Part shown: positions 29,842 to 37,731 of the stretch, piece by piece | Position numbering within the stretch: position 1 is the first letter of the stretch | How the letters are laid out: every line of letters starts with the position of its first letter | Origin: Actinopolymorpha cephalotaxi | Lineage (GTDB): Bacteria > Actinomycetota > Actinomycetes > Propionibacteriales > Actinopolymorphaceae | Direction of reading: 5' to 3' | DNA: 64,000 nucleotides | NCBI RefSeq assembly: GCF_013408535.1 | Contig: NZ_JACBZA010000001.1 | Span: 5,726,850 to 5,790,849 of the forward strand | The notes under the pieces: model-generated | Told to the model about the DNA's origin: nothing | Database searches by the model: none | Seen by the model: only the letters and a program-made list of their open reading frames with translations | Position numbers and translations under genes: made by a program

Positions 29842-30036
29842 TTAGCCCGCGCCGGTGAGGCTGGTTCCGGAGCCGTCGTCACTGTCTCCACCCAGGTTGG
29901 TCAGACACACCCGAGCGGCCCGCACCCGCGCGTCGACGGCAGCCGCGATCGCCTCATCCGCTCCCCTCGTCCGGTGCTGGTAGATCAGCGCCGCCCGCAT
30001 CGAGTCGTGCCCCATTCGGTTCATGAGATCGCGGAG
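29842..30036 (-). pseudogene. Tyrosine integrase, C-terminal remnant 1
   Basis: The last 65 or so codons of a tyrosine recombinase: LRDLMNRMGHDSMRAALIYQH holds the GH and nucleophilic Tyr boxes, followed by an acidic tail and TAA at 29842. The N-terminal domain and the R and K boxes are missing. The break is at about 30036, next to a 22-bp sequence (30066-30087) repeated at 33568. It lies 113 nt from the att copy in the tRNA, the usual place of an integrase gene in such elements. Confidence 0.85.
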
Positions 30037-30065
30037 CCGCGGAAGCTTACGGCCCCCTGGTCTCC

Positions 30066-30087
30066 CGACCCGATGCAGGACACCGGC
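30066..30087. repeat. 22-bp dispersed repeat, copy 1
   Basis: CGACCCGATGCAGGACACCG plus GC, found again in the same orientation at 33568-33589. Here it sits at the broken end of an integrase remnant; the other copy sits in the 3' part of a truncated lipoprotein reading frame. Confidence 0.8.
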
Positions 30088-30107
30088 CAAAGCCCGCCGG
30101 CCCTCCG

Positions 30108-31055
30108 CTAGTGGCGGTAGAGCGTCGGAACGATTTCTGACCAGATCGTGTCCAGGATGTCGGTGGTCGCCCCCTGGTAGTGCGAAGTGACCGTGATGCA
30201 TGCGGCGTGGTGGGGAAACACCACGCAGAACTGTCCGTAGATCCCGTCCATTCGCCAGGCACCGTCGCGGTCGCAAAGCCAGACGTGGCGGCCGTAGGTG
30301 GCGTTCTGTGGATGAGGTTCGGTCCCGCAGGTGGCCAGGTGTCCGTCGGTGCTGGTCGTGTCGGTCGTGAGCGCGGCCACGTACTCGGCGGAGACGAGCT
30401 GGCGGCCCTGGTAGCGGCCTCCGTCCAGCAGGGTCTGCCCGAGACGGGCGAGTTCGGCCGTTCGCAGGAACAGCCCGACGGCCCCGAGGGAGTAACCAAG
30501 AGGACACCGGTGCCATTGCGGGTTGGCGATCCCCAGCGGTGTGAAGAGTCGAGGGACCAGATAGTCGCGCAGGTCCATACCCGAGCAGGCATGGATGATT
30601 CTGCTCAGCACGTAGGTGCTGCCGCCGCGATATTGGAACAGCGTTCCCGGCGTGGCAGCCGGTTTCGTAGACAGGAAGTCCGCGGCCGGGTCGCCCGGAT
30701 GGTCAGCGTCCGGGTCGGGCCATCGCCAGCCCAGGCCGGAGGTCATGGTCAGCAGGTGGCGTATCGTGACCGCCTCGACGCTGGCACTGGCCGCGGCGGC
30801 GAGGCTCGGCAGGTGTCGCAGGACCGGATCGTCCACCTTGAGCAGCCCTTCGTCGGCGGCGATACCGACAGCGACCGAGGTGAACGTCTTCGACACCGAG
30901 AACACGTCGCGGCGGATGTCAGCGGCCCAGTGTCGCTCCACCGGGTCGCGCCCCTCCTGGTACACATGCACGCCATCAACGCCCAGACCCTGCGCAGCGG
31001 CGGCACGGCCAAAGCGCTCCACGCCTTCCAAGACCGCCACCGCTGGTAGCTTCAT
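30108..31055 (-). CDS. Serine hydrolase, beta-lactamase (class C-like) family
   Basis: 315 residues with the SxxK nucleophile motif in DVFSVSKTFTSVAVGIAADEG and ITIRHLL-type context (VTIRHLLTMTSGLGW). The usual YxN box is not obvious (FQYRGGSTYVLSRI stands in that position) and the KTG-like box is not clear, so activity on beta-lactams is not implied; relatives are esterases and D-aminopeptidases. No signal peptide with the start at 31055 (MKLPAVAVLEGVERFG). Lies between att copies 1 and 2 and is therefore probably cargo. Confidence 0.8.
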   Translation of the reverse strand: MKLPAVAVLEGVERFGRAAAAQGLGVDGVHVYQEGRDPVERHWAADIRRDVFSVSKTFTSVAVGIAADEGLLKVDDPVLRHLPSLAAAASASVEAVTIRHLLTMTSGLGWRWPDPDADHPGDPAADFLSTKPAATPGTLFQYRGGSTYVLSRIIHACSGMDLRDYLVPRLFTPLGIANPQWHRCPLGYSLGAVGLFLRTAELARLGQTLLDGGRYQGRQLVSAEYVAALTTDTTSTDGHLATCGTEPHPQNATYGRHVWLCDRDGAWRMDGIYGQFCVVFPHHAACITVTSHYQGATTDILDTIWSEIVPTLYRH

Positions 31056-31289
31056 GGCGCCCGACCTTAACTCACACGCCTTTGACCAAGCTGCCCGCTC
31101 CAGACGGGTAGGCACACCCAGCCGCTCGGTGTAGAAGTCGGTGTCCGTCGGTACGGATGCGGTGAACGGGCCGCAGCCGCTCGCCTGCGCCATCCGCGTG
31201 CCATTACGGCGGGCCAGGACCGAAGCATTCAGTCACTCCAGTCCGCCGATCCACGCCACCAGACCACGTACGCAGTTCGATCTCTGCGA
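31056..31289. other. Non-coding region before att copy 2
   Basis: No gene I can support. It includes CCATCCGCGTGCCATTA (31190-31206), one of five near-copies of the sequence that follows integrase stop codons in this region. It therefore looks like debris of an earlier element end. Confidence 0.5.
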
Positions 31290-31334
31290 TTCCCAAGCTG
31301 ACAGTGCGGGTTCGATTCCCGTCACCAGCTCCAC
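31290..31334 (+). repeat. attachment-site repeat copy 2 (tRNA-Gly 3' fragment)
   Basis: 45-bp direct repeat of the tRNA-Gly 3' half with a single change (A at 31327 instead of C). There is no 5' half, so it is not a tRNA gene. The 45 bp after it match those after copy 3. Confidence 0.9.
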
Positions 31335-31582
31335 CACAAAGGCCCAGACCAACCTCATGATCGGGAAGCCCGGGCCTTCGCAGTCAGCCACCATGAGCGC
31401 GTCACGGGCCATTAGCTCGCGCGGTCGACATCCTCAGCCGAGTCGCCATCGTCCGGGCCATCGCCGGTCGTCGACCAAGACCCCAGCGACCTGGAACACC
31501 TGACGACGAGGAGCACCAGACCCAAGGCCTCCCGAGCGCGGGCCGCGCAGGTCGTGATCATGCTGCCCGTTGAGCCCTTACG
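31335..31582. other. Terminator-like repeat and vestigial integrase end after att copy 2
   Basis: Contains ATGATCGGGAAGCCCGGGCC, shared with the region after copy 3, then CACGGGCCATTAG (31403-31415), in the same relative position as the stop codon of the two integrase remnants. Upstream of that TAA the frame encodes an acidic tail (GDGPDDGDSAEDV), but no recombinase motif survives. Confidence 0.5.
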
Positions 31583-32086
31583 CTAATGAAACAGAGCACC
31601 AAAAACCCCGGCCAGTAAAAGCGAGATCGATGGGGAATAGCGGGCTGCACGCCAAGCCACTGGCCGGCTCGAAATTCGAGCTGCCGCCATCCGGTCCGGA
31701 TGGAGCAAGAAAAACCGCACCAAGCCCAAGAGGATCATATAGAGGGGGAGCCACATGATCAGGACCAGACCAATCGCCCATAGCATCTCGGTATATCTAC
31801 CTTTGATGCTTGTTAGCCCAACCAGTATTCCGAGAACGGGCCCCGCCACGAGTGCAGCTCTTATCCACTGCAAGTACGCCAAACCCTCCAGGACCTCCGC
31901 GGCAGCGCTAGACGTTAGCTGGTCGAATTGTTTCGATCCAAGTTGAGAAATGATTGGGTCGGCAACTCGAGGCGGGGTTCCTACGAGACCGAATCTCAGA
32001 AACGGTTCCAAGTAGGGTTTCGACGCCTTTACCAACGGTGATTCCTCCAGCACTTCCGTCAAGTCACCTTCCCGGCGAGGTGCCAC
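31583..32086 (-). CDS. Predicted membrane protein of unknown function
   Basis: Up to 167 residues with two or three hydrophobic helices in the second half (AALVAGPVLGILVGLTSI and WAIGLVLIMWLPLYMILLGLV) and one at the C-terminus (SISLLLAGVFGALFH). Base composition is visibly lower in GC than in neighbours outside the region, in keeping with transfer. The GTG at 32086 overlaps the upstream gene by 28 nt without a clear ribosome binding site, so the start is uncertain. Confidence 0.55.
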   Translation of the reverse strand: MAPRREGDLTEVLEESPLVKASKPYLEPFLRFGLVGTPPRVADPIISQLGSKQFDQLTSSAAAEVLEGLAYLQWIRAALVAGPVLGILVGLTSIKGRYTEMLWAIGLVLIMWLPLYMILLGLVRFFLLHPDRMAAARISSRPVAWRAARYSPSISLLLAGVFGALFH

Positions 32087-32277
32087 ATGAACAGACCGAA
32101 GAGGATTGCGGCCACGCCGCCCACGCGCGTAAGCATGTGGGACGCATCGCTCGGCTCGTTGGCTTCAGGGTGTCGATACTGCCAACTCGATAGCAGCTGC
32201 CACTGGGAGCGCGGGGCGATCACAGACCACACAGCCAAGGCAAAGAACACCACCAGGAACGCCCGCATGAACAGCAT
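32059..32277 (-). CDS. DUF6199-like small membrane protein
   Basis: 72 residues: N-terminal helix MLFMRAFLVVFFALAVWSVI, the signature WQYRHPEANEPSDASHMLTRVGG, and a C-terminal helix. The WQY(R/K)xPEANEPS motif is what I associate with DUF6199. The ATG at 32277 is chosen because GGAGGG precedes it. Overlaps the next gene. Function unknown. Confidence 0.7.
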   Translation of the reverse strand: MLFMRAFLVVFFALAVWSVIAPRSQWQLLSSWQYRHPEANEPSDASHMLTRVGGVAAILFGLFMWHLAGKVT

Positions 32278-32454
32278 GAGCCCTCCGCACGTCGGTGCTC
32301 GAAGCGTAAGCCATGATCGTCCTCCGAGGAGACGTTCCAAGGTTCCCGCCGGGCCATCCACGGGCCATTAGCCGAGGTCTCCGGCGGTCACTCCAGGACA
32401 CTCGCGGCCGATCATCCGGGCGTGGGACCGTCCACAGGACCCGTAGACGTACGT
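32278..32454. other. Non-coding region before att copy 3
   Basis: No gene. It carries CCATCCACGGGCCATTAG (32354-32371), another copy of the integrase-stop motif, 84 bp before att copy 3, as also seen before copy 2. Confidence 0.5.
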
Positions 32455-32499
32455 TTCCCAAGCTGACAGTGCGGGTTCGATTCCCGTCACCCGCTCCAC
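32455..32499 (+). repeat. attachment-site repeat copy 3 (tRNA-Gly 3' fragment)
   Basis: 45 bp identical to the tRNA-Gly 3' half at 29685-29729. No tRNA 5' half upstream. An integrase remnant begins 87 bp further on. Confidence 0.92.
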
Positions 32500-32586
32500 C
32501 ACAAAGGCCAGGCCAACCCCATGATCGGGAAGCCCGGGCCTTCGTCATGCCGCCGCTCGAAGCTCTGGCGTGCTATCTCCGTGCTA

Positions 32587-32880
32587 TTAGCCCGCATCGC
32601 CCCGGCTCCGTTTGTCCTCCCTCGGCGCGACGTCTCGTGCGATCTGTGCCGCGATCGCGTCCGCGATGGCACGGTCGGCATCACGGGTGACGTGCTGGTA
32701 GATCAGCGCCGCCCGCATGCTGTCGCGGCCCATCCGCGCCACCAGATCTCGCAGCGTCGCCCCCAGCGTCTGGGCCGCGAGGACGTTCCCCGTGTGGCGA
32801 AGATCGTGAAAGTGCAGACCCGGCAGACCGAGGTCCGCGACGGTCTTCGCAGCCGCCCGGCCGCGCGGACCCGTCACCAC
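32587..32880 (-). pseudogene. Tyrosine integrase, C-terminal remnant 2
   Basis: About 97 codons survive: VVTGPRGRAA, then GLHFHDLRHTGNVLAAQ (the HxxR box), LVARMGRDSMRAALIYQHV (GH box changed to GR, catalytic Tyr present) and a charged tail ending at TAA 32587. The segment between the TGPRG strand and GLHFHD is shortened, and everything N-terminal is gone, so it cannot be active. It is homologous to remnant 1. Confidence 0.87.
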
Positions 32881-33188
32881 CAGCGGGAGCATCGGCAGTA
32901 TGTGACCGCGTACACAGCCAGGCATCCGACAGTGGCAGCCGTCACAACCGAAGCCGTCGCCAGGCGACGATGCCGAACCCGCACGCCCCGTCGCGACGCA
33001 CGAAGCCACTCGACGCAGCCGTAGCCAGCCAGAAGCAGCCCCGGCACAGCCACCGCGACCGTGAGCGCTGGAGCCGCTACGAGGCCAAGGCCCACAAGCG
33101 CGACCAGGCCACACGCAGCAAGCCTGACCGCCGCCTCGCCTAGCCCGTCCAGGACCCGCTCGCCGGCGAACACGAACCACGCCAACAT
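32874..33188 (-). CDS. Predicted small membrane protein
   Basis: 104 residues with three hydrophobic segments (LAACGLVALVGLGLV, LTVAVAVPGLLLAGY, SVVTAATVGCLAVYAVTY) and an Arg-rich loop. The ATG at 33188 is preceded by GGTGGAG. Its 3' end abuts and slightly overlaps the broken end of integrase remnant 2, so its C-terminus (CRCSRWW) may be altered by that junction. Function unknown. Confidence 0.5.
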   Translation of the reverse strand: MLAWFVFAGERVLDGLGEAAVRLAACGLVALVGLGLVAAPALTVAVAVPGLLLAGYGCVEWLRASRRGVRVRHRRLATASVVTAATVGCLAVYAVTYCRCSRWW

Positions 33189-33328
33189 CCGGGAATCTCC
33201 ACCGGGAGCGCGGTGCCTCATAGCCGAGAAGTTGACACGTGGAACCGCGCGCTTGCAAGTGACCCTCCCCGTCCTCCTCGCAAGCCACAGTTCCGTTGGC
33301 GTCGTTCTGTCGCCATTACCCTCACCGC

Positions 33329-33592
33329 ATGCGCTGGCGTCTGGCGATGTACGCAGTGGCCATCACGGTCCTCACGGCAGGTTGTTCGGTGGTCGACAAC
33401 GGGCTTCGCCCACTCCCCACACAGCGGAGTTCCGATCCGGAAGGCGCACCCGAAGGCAGTCGCCGCGACCTACCTGACACCCGTTGTGGCAACGGCGCTG
33501 AGCCTGCTGCTGGGAATCGTCGCCCACTGATGCCACGTTCGCCCCTGCATCGACAATTCCGGCTCCGCGACCCGATGCAGGACACCGGCTAA
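33329..33592 (+). pseudogene. Truncated lipoprotein gene
   Basis: A believable lipoprotein signal, MRWRLAMYAVAITVLTAGCS (lipobox LTAGC), followed by about 65 residues without recognisable domain. The 3' part runs through the 22-bp dispersed repeat (33568-33589) and stops there, so the original C-terminus is probably lost. A different frame at about 33440-33530 encodes a membrane-helix-like stretch (YLTPVVATALSLLLGIVAH), so a frameshift is also possible. Confidence 0.4.
33568..33589. repeat. 22-bp dispersed repeat, copy 2
   Basis: Same sequence and orientation as 30066-30087. A short inverted partner, CCTGCATCG (33544-33552), lies 20 bp before CGATGCAGG within it. Confidence 0.8.
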
Positions 33593-33632
33593 ACCCTGTC
33601 GGTCCTTCCACTCCGACTGACAAGATCGGCTT

Positions 33633-34364
33633 GTGGCTGGTGGAGGAGGTGGTGGTGGTCGCGGCCAACCCGACGAGCACCAGACCGAGACCGAAAAGCT
33701 CTACGAGAAACTGCTCGAGGGCGTTCCGCCGCGAACCCGCATGTGGGTAGCTCCGGGCTTCGTCTGCGTGATCGTCGGGCTGATCGCGGCCGGAGTTCTC
33801 GCCGGGGTCCAAGCCGTGGCCGACCATCCCTTGATTGTTGGTCCGGTCACTGTCTTGTACTGGCCGGTCGCCTTCACTTGGGCACGGCGAAGGAGCGGCG
33901 CGGATGCCAACGCCTCACCCGAGGACAGCCAGGTTCGTCCCCAGGATCGAATGCGGGTCTGGGCCGTCGTGGCGGCCACGGCGGTGCTCGCCGGGTTCGG
34001 CGGATGGCTGGGCCTGGTACGGGCCCAGGCCGTAGAACGTAGCGGAGCGCGGGCTGTCGGAGTCCTCGTACGCGTCCAGGACGACGCCCCCGACGGGTCG
34101 ACGCTGACGGTACGGTTCGCGCCGGCCGGCAGCGGGACGCCGGAGCAGTTCCAGCAGGTCGTGTTCGACGCGTTCGATGACCGGCGCGGCAACCGAGTGA
34201 ACGTCGCCTACGACCCGGCCAATCCTCGACACGCACGAGTGGTCGGACGATGGCCCTCCGCAGCGGACGTACTGATCCCGGCCGGCGTCATCGGCGGAGC
34301 GATCTCGCTCTTCGCCCTCGCTTTCAACGCTGCCGCGACTCGCAAAGCACGCGATCAGCAGTGA
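33633..34364 (+). CDS. DUF3592-like membrane protein
   Basis: 243 residues. Gly-rich N-terminus, two helices at about 40-75 (APGFVCVIVGLIAAGVLAG and LIVGPVTVLYWPVAFTWA), one at about 107-128, a beta-rich domain with VRFAPAGSGTPEQFQQVVF and VNVAYDPANPRHARV, and a C-terminal helix. V.YDP.NP is typical of DUF3592 domains. The GTG start lacks a strong ribosome binding site. A second protein with the same domain type lies at 35593 on the other strand. Function unknown. Confidence 0.65.
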   Translation: MAGGGGGGGRGQPDEHQTETEKLYEKLLEGVPPRTRMWVAPGFVCVIVGLIAAGVLAGVQAVADHPLIVGPVTVLYWPVAFTWARRRSGADANASPEDSQVRPQDRMRVWAVVAATAVLAGFGGWLGLVRAQAVERSGARAVGVLVRVQDDAPDGSTLTVRFAPAGSGTPEQFQQVVFDAFDDRRGNRVNVAYDPANPRHARVVGRWPSAADVLIPAGVIGGAISLFALAFNAAATRKARDQQ

Positions 34365-34540
34365 CCGCTCGCCGGCATGGCGATCGACCGCCATCCCGTG
34401 TCCCTCGACTTGCCCCGACCCGCCGCCATTCGTTGCCGACAAGAGGACTGGATGATCAAGAACTGCTCCGGTCGCTTCGGCGGCAGACGGATCCGGTGGT
34501 CATCGGCAGGAACGGTGTACGTACGTGCCCGAGGGATATC

Positions 34541-34972
34541 GTGCGCGGCATGGCGCTCGTCCTCCGCCCGTTGGCAGCGAATCGGCTGGCCAATGGCTTG
34601 CCGGGCCTGTGCGTGGTCGGCGTTGCCGTAGGAGTGTTCGTGGAGTTCGGGTCGACGCCGTTGGGGCTGATCATCGCTACCGCGTGCGCGTCCGGTGGTC
34701 TCCTGTTGGCCGTCCGGGGCTACCGAAGCGGCGTCCTTTGCGATCGAGGCACTGCGACGGTCCGTGGCCTCCTGAGGACCAGGACGATCGCCCGATCGCA
34801 CATCGTGGAGGTCACCGACTTCCCAGCCATACGCTGGCGGACGGAGGCTGGGAGACCGCGCTGGACCCCGATCATCGCGCTCATGGCCGACAATCGGGAG
34901 CTGGCCTACTTCAGGAACCACAAGCTGCGCTCCCTTAGCCAACTTCGTCGGTGGGCGCGGAGACGCCGCTAA
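34541..34972 (+). CDS. Membrane protein with PH-like C-terminal domain
   Basis: 143 residues: two N-terminal helices (LPGLCVVGVAVGVFVEFG, GLIIATACASGGLLLAV) then a soluble region with GTATVRGLLRTRTIARSHIVEVTDFPAIRW, the pattern of bacterial PH-like domains in actinomycete membrane proteins. The GTG at 34541 (VRGMALVLRP) follows GAGGG; the ATG three codons later is the alternative. Function unknown. Confidence 0.6.
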   Translation: MRGMALVLRPLAANRLANGLPGLCVVGVAVGVFVEFGSTPLGLIIATACASGGLLLAVRGYRSGVLCDRGTATVRGLLRTRTIARSHIVEVTDFPAIRWRTEAGRPRWTPIIALMADNRELAYFRNHKLRSLSQLRRWARRRR

Positions 34973-35109
34973 GGATGCCCATCAGCTGAACGGATCCCTC
35001 AAGTCCCCGGACGGCTGTAACGCAAGGCGCCACTGACACGGCGCGGCCGCCCGGCCGCCCGGCGGGCGTATGAACAGCGCACTGTCGCTGCGGCCGGTAG
35101 GTTCGGGCG

Positions 35110-35432
35110 GTGCCCTGGTACTGCCTCCCGATCATGTGGCTCGGTGCGACTGTGATCTGCGCTCAGGTCCTGCTTGTGGGTAGCCGCCAACGTTCCTTAC
35201 GCCAACGGCTCGGCGAGATCGGACAGGGCGGGGATGCATGGGGGCTTGCCCTCGTCGCCGTCATCGCGGGTGGCGTGATCGGAGCGACGGCAGGCGCCGC
35301 CGGACCGGGCGTGGGGACAGTGCCGCAGTCGGCATGGGCGTAGGCCTCCTGGCCTGGACCATCGGGGTCGCCGTGGCCCTCATCTCGTCCAACCGCGACA
35401 CCAGCGGTGGCGACCACCGGGCCAACGAATGA
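35110..35432 (+). pseudogene. Small membrane protein gene, probably frameshifted
   Basis: The frame from GTG 35110 encodes a membrane protein start (MPWYCLPIMWLGATVICAQV...LALVAVIAGGVIGATAG) and stops at 35343. A neighbouring frame over about 35310-35432 encodes another good helix, GMGVGLLAWTIGVAVALISS, and a hydrophilic tail to a stop at 35432. Joining them needs one shift around 35310-35330. Either the gene is broken, the assembly has an indel, or the two reading frames are unrelated. Confidence 0.45.
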
Positions 35433-35592
35433 CGTTCCCGCCCCGTTCTCCTCGCAGGCCGGCCTGGCTGGTTGCGAAGAACGCCACCTGCTGGTGGAGA
35501 CCAGGTATGTGCCGGCAGCGCGCCGAGAGCACTACGCCGATGACGGTGAGCCAGGCGGCGAAGGACGAAGCGGTTCCCACGAAGCGTCGACC

Positions 35593-36081
35593 CTAGTCGT
35601 CCGCGTCCGCATGCGCCCGCGAAGATCGGCCGTGGGATCGGTGCCGCGCCGTGCGGTCCGGGCGCAAATCCCACAGGGCGAAGGCCGCCGAGACAACGGC
35701 GCCGCCACCGAAGACCGCCGGCCCGAGGTAGTCGCCACCCCACCGAACGTCCTGAAACATGGATGGGTCGTCGGGGTCGTAGACCACGCGGATCGGATCG
35801 CCCTTTCCTACGGGAGGGTCGTCGACGAAGTCGCCGGTCCAGTCCTCCACCTGGCGGCCGTCCTTGGTGGTGAAGCGCACCGTGATGCGCGGACCGTCAC
35901 TCCCTTTCCCCACCCAGTAGGGAGCACGCGTCCTGTCGAGGACCACCCCCTCCGCGATCTGGCCATGCGTAGCCAGGACGTACCTTGCATAGCCGAGAAC
36001 GATGGCAAGCGCGGCGAAGAGGGCAGCCGCCACCAAAGCTGGAATGACCGAGCGTGGAGCCCGTTGACCTCCGCTCCCCAT
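35593..36081 (-). CDS. DUF3592-like membrane protein
   Basis: 162 residues. A helix near the N-terminus (VIPALVAAALFAALAIVLGYARYVL), a soluble domain with GEVV/EGVVLDRT-type strands, ITVRFTTKDGRQVEDW and IRVVYDPDDPSMFQDV, then a second helix (GPAVFGGGAVVSAAFAL). The ATG at 36081 follows GGAGAGGAG; an open frame continues 16 codons upstream. Same domain family as the gene at 33633. Function unknown. Confidence 0.65.
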   Translation of the reverse strand: MGSGGQRAPRSVIPALVAAALFAALAIVLGYARYVLATHGQIAEGVVLDRTRAPYWVGKGSDGPRITVRFTTKDGRQVEDWTGDFVDDPPVGKGDPIRVVYDPDDPSMFQDVRWGGDYLGPAVFGGGAVVSAAFALWDLRPDRTARHRSHGRSSRAHADADD

Positions 36082-36180
36082 CCCGGGGTGCTCCTCTCCA
36101 TACAGTTCGGGCCGCGGATCCGACACCACGGCCCACGACCGGAGTATGCGCTACGTCGCCAACGTTCACCTGGCGCGCGA

Positions 36181-36225
36181 GAAGCCCCAGTCAGGGATCA
36201 TGATCCCTTCAGCCCCGGGGTTTTC
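36181..36225. terminator. Terminator-like element resembling the one after tRNA-Gly
   Basis: Outer GAAGCCCC/GGGGTTTTC arms and a perfect inner palindrome AGGGATCATGATCCCT (36193-36208). Nearly the same string follows tRNA-Gly at 29745-29787, yet no tRNA is here. It may be the distal scar of the accessory region. Confidence 0.6.
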
Positions 36226-36286
36226 TCATGACCGGCCGGGTCCCGGGTGGTAGCCGTTCGTCTCAGGTGAGTGGGATACTTCGCGG

Positions 36287-36469
36287 GTGAACGCGCCTCC
36301 TGACGGATTGCCGGTATACCGGGTGCTGACCGGTCCCGACGACGAGAAGTTCTGCCGCCGAGTGAGCGAAGCAGTAGCGCTTGGCTACCAGCTGTACGAG
36401 GGCCCTGCCGTCACCTTCAACGGTCAGGACGTCATCGTCGCCCAAGCGGTGATCTGGCCGACGCACTGA
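36287..36469 (+). CDS. DUF1737-like small protein
   Basis: 60 residues, starting GTG. YRVLTGPDDEKFCRRVSEAVALGYQLYEGPAVTF..VIVAQAVIW matches the DUF1737 pattern (a short beta-alpha-beta module with a G(Y/W)xL motif). Function unknown. Confidence 0.7.
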   Translation: MNAPPDGLPVYRVLTGPDDEKFCRRVSEAVALGYQLYEGPAVTFNGQDVIVAQAVIWPTH

Positions 36470-36540
36470 GGGCCCCGCGCTGTACGTGAGCAAGCTCGCG
36501 ACAGCACTCAGTCCGTGGCGGCCGACAGAAGCCTTCGAAG

Positions 36541-37521
36541 TCACCCGGACAAGGCTTCGGGATGGGCGAGAAGCCACTCGCTGAATTGCTGGAACGGTTG
36601 CGTCCGGCGAAGCCACTCGGCTGGATCTTTGTCGAGCCACGCACCAGCGGGAAAGAAGAGCATCACCGCAACCGTGTAGGGAGTCAGGGCTTGCCCTTCC
36701 TGGGCGGTAAGTTTCCATCCGGCAGCATTTTCGTATTCTTCGACAAAGCCTGCCACTCGCTCCCAGGGGACTGCGCTCGGCTCTACCGGCAACTCTTCGG
36801 CGTGCGTGAACACCGTCTGCCCGAAGGAGAAGGCCAGGTCATGGATGCGTGGCCTGTTGGCCGCGCAGGCGAAGTCGAGGTAGACAGTTTCCTCGCCTTG
36901 GGCTCTACCGACATTCTCCAGATTGATGTCACCGTGGACGATCTGACCCGGAAGCTCGGCAGTCGGAACCCACTGGCGACGCATCGTCTTGATGAGGTCA
37001 TGAAGAGTGTCGACGAGCCCGATCGCTTGGGAATCGACTCCCACAGCAGTCCGGGTGAGCGTCAACCAGCGCTGTAACGTGCTCGGCGCAGCGAAGAACG
37101 GCAGAACCGGACGCGGTATCACTGCATCAATATTCACGAGTGCGCGCTGCAGTTGGCCCATGGCCTGGAACATCCAGGGGTAGGAGTCCCAGGTCGGTTT
37201 CAGCTCCTCGTACGGCATGTATGGCTCAAGCTCCGCCCACGAGAACGCGCACCGCAAGGCCGCCGAACCCGCATGCGGAAGCGGCCTCGGCACCGCCAGA
37301 CCCATGTCGGCAAGCTGCCGCCGAACTTCCTGAACGGCTACGAGCCGACGGCGAGAGACATACTTCGGATGTATCCGCAGCACCAAGTCCTCGGTCCCGT
37401 CAGTCGCGCCATCCACGGGTCCCAGCCGAAGGTTTCTGCTCGTGAAACCGCCGAGCTCAATCACGGAACCACCAGGCACAATCTTCGCCGCCAGACGCTG
37501 CACATCCGAGTCGCCGGGCAT
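36541..37521 (-). CDS. Aminoglycoside phosphotransferase-like kinase (APH family)
   Basis: About 326 residues with the protein-kinase-like APH fold: VLRIHPKYVSRRRL (nucleotide Lys region), catalytic loop IVHGDINLENVG, and metal-binding VYLDFACAANRPRIHDLAFS. The loop has Asp in HGD and Asn in the expected places, so catalysis is plausible. The substrate is unknown; most such actinobacterial proteins are not resistance enzymes. The start could be ATG 37521, which follows AAGGCGG, or codons up to 37554. Confidence 0.8.
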   Translation of the reverse strand: MPGDSDVQRLAAKIVPGGSVIELGGFTSRNLRLGPVDGATDGTEDLVLRIHPKYVSRRRLVAVQEVRRQLADMGLAVPRPLPHAGSAALRCAFSWAELEPYMPYEELKPTWDSYPWMFQAMGQLQRALVNIDAVIPRPVLPFFAAPSTLQRWLTLTRTAVGVDSQAIGLVDTLHDLIKTMRRQWVPTAELPGQIVHGDINLENVGRAQGEETVYLDFACAANRPRIHDLAFSFGQTVFTHAEELPVEPSAVPWERVAGFVEEYENAAGWKLTAQEGQALTPYTVAVMLFFPAGAWLDKDPAEWLRRTQPFQQFSEWLLAHPEALSG

Positions 37522-37731
37522 GGCGAAACCGCCTTCGCGCACCGTCATGGGCACAGTCTCGGGGGAGGTCCCGGTTCACGTCCACAGACTTGTCAGGGGC
37601 CCAGACGTCGGACGCCACGTCACGGCCCACGGCCCAGTCAGATCGCGACGATAATCGAACACGACGATGCGGTCTGTGCCGCGGGCAGCGGCACATGCCG
37701 GCCGGCGGTGCCGCGCAGGAGGAGTGGACGG

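Noticed and set aside
31290-31334. Second tRNA-Gly gene
   Set aside because: Only the 3' half is present; D arm and acceptor 5' strand are missing. The same holds for 32455-32499.
29655-36225. CRISPR array or intact prophage in the accessory region
   Set aside because: No regularly spaced repeats with unique spacers, and no phage structural, replication or conjugation genes; only integrase fragments remain.
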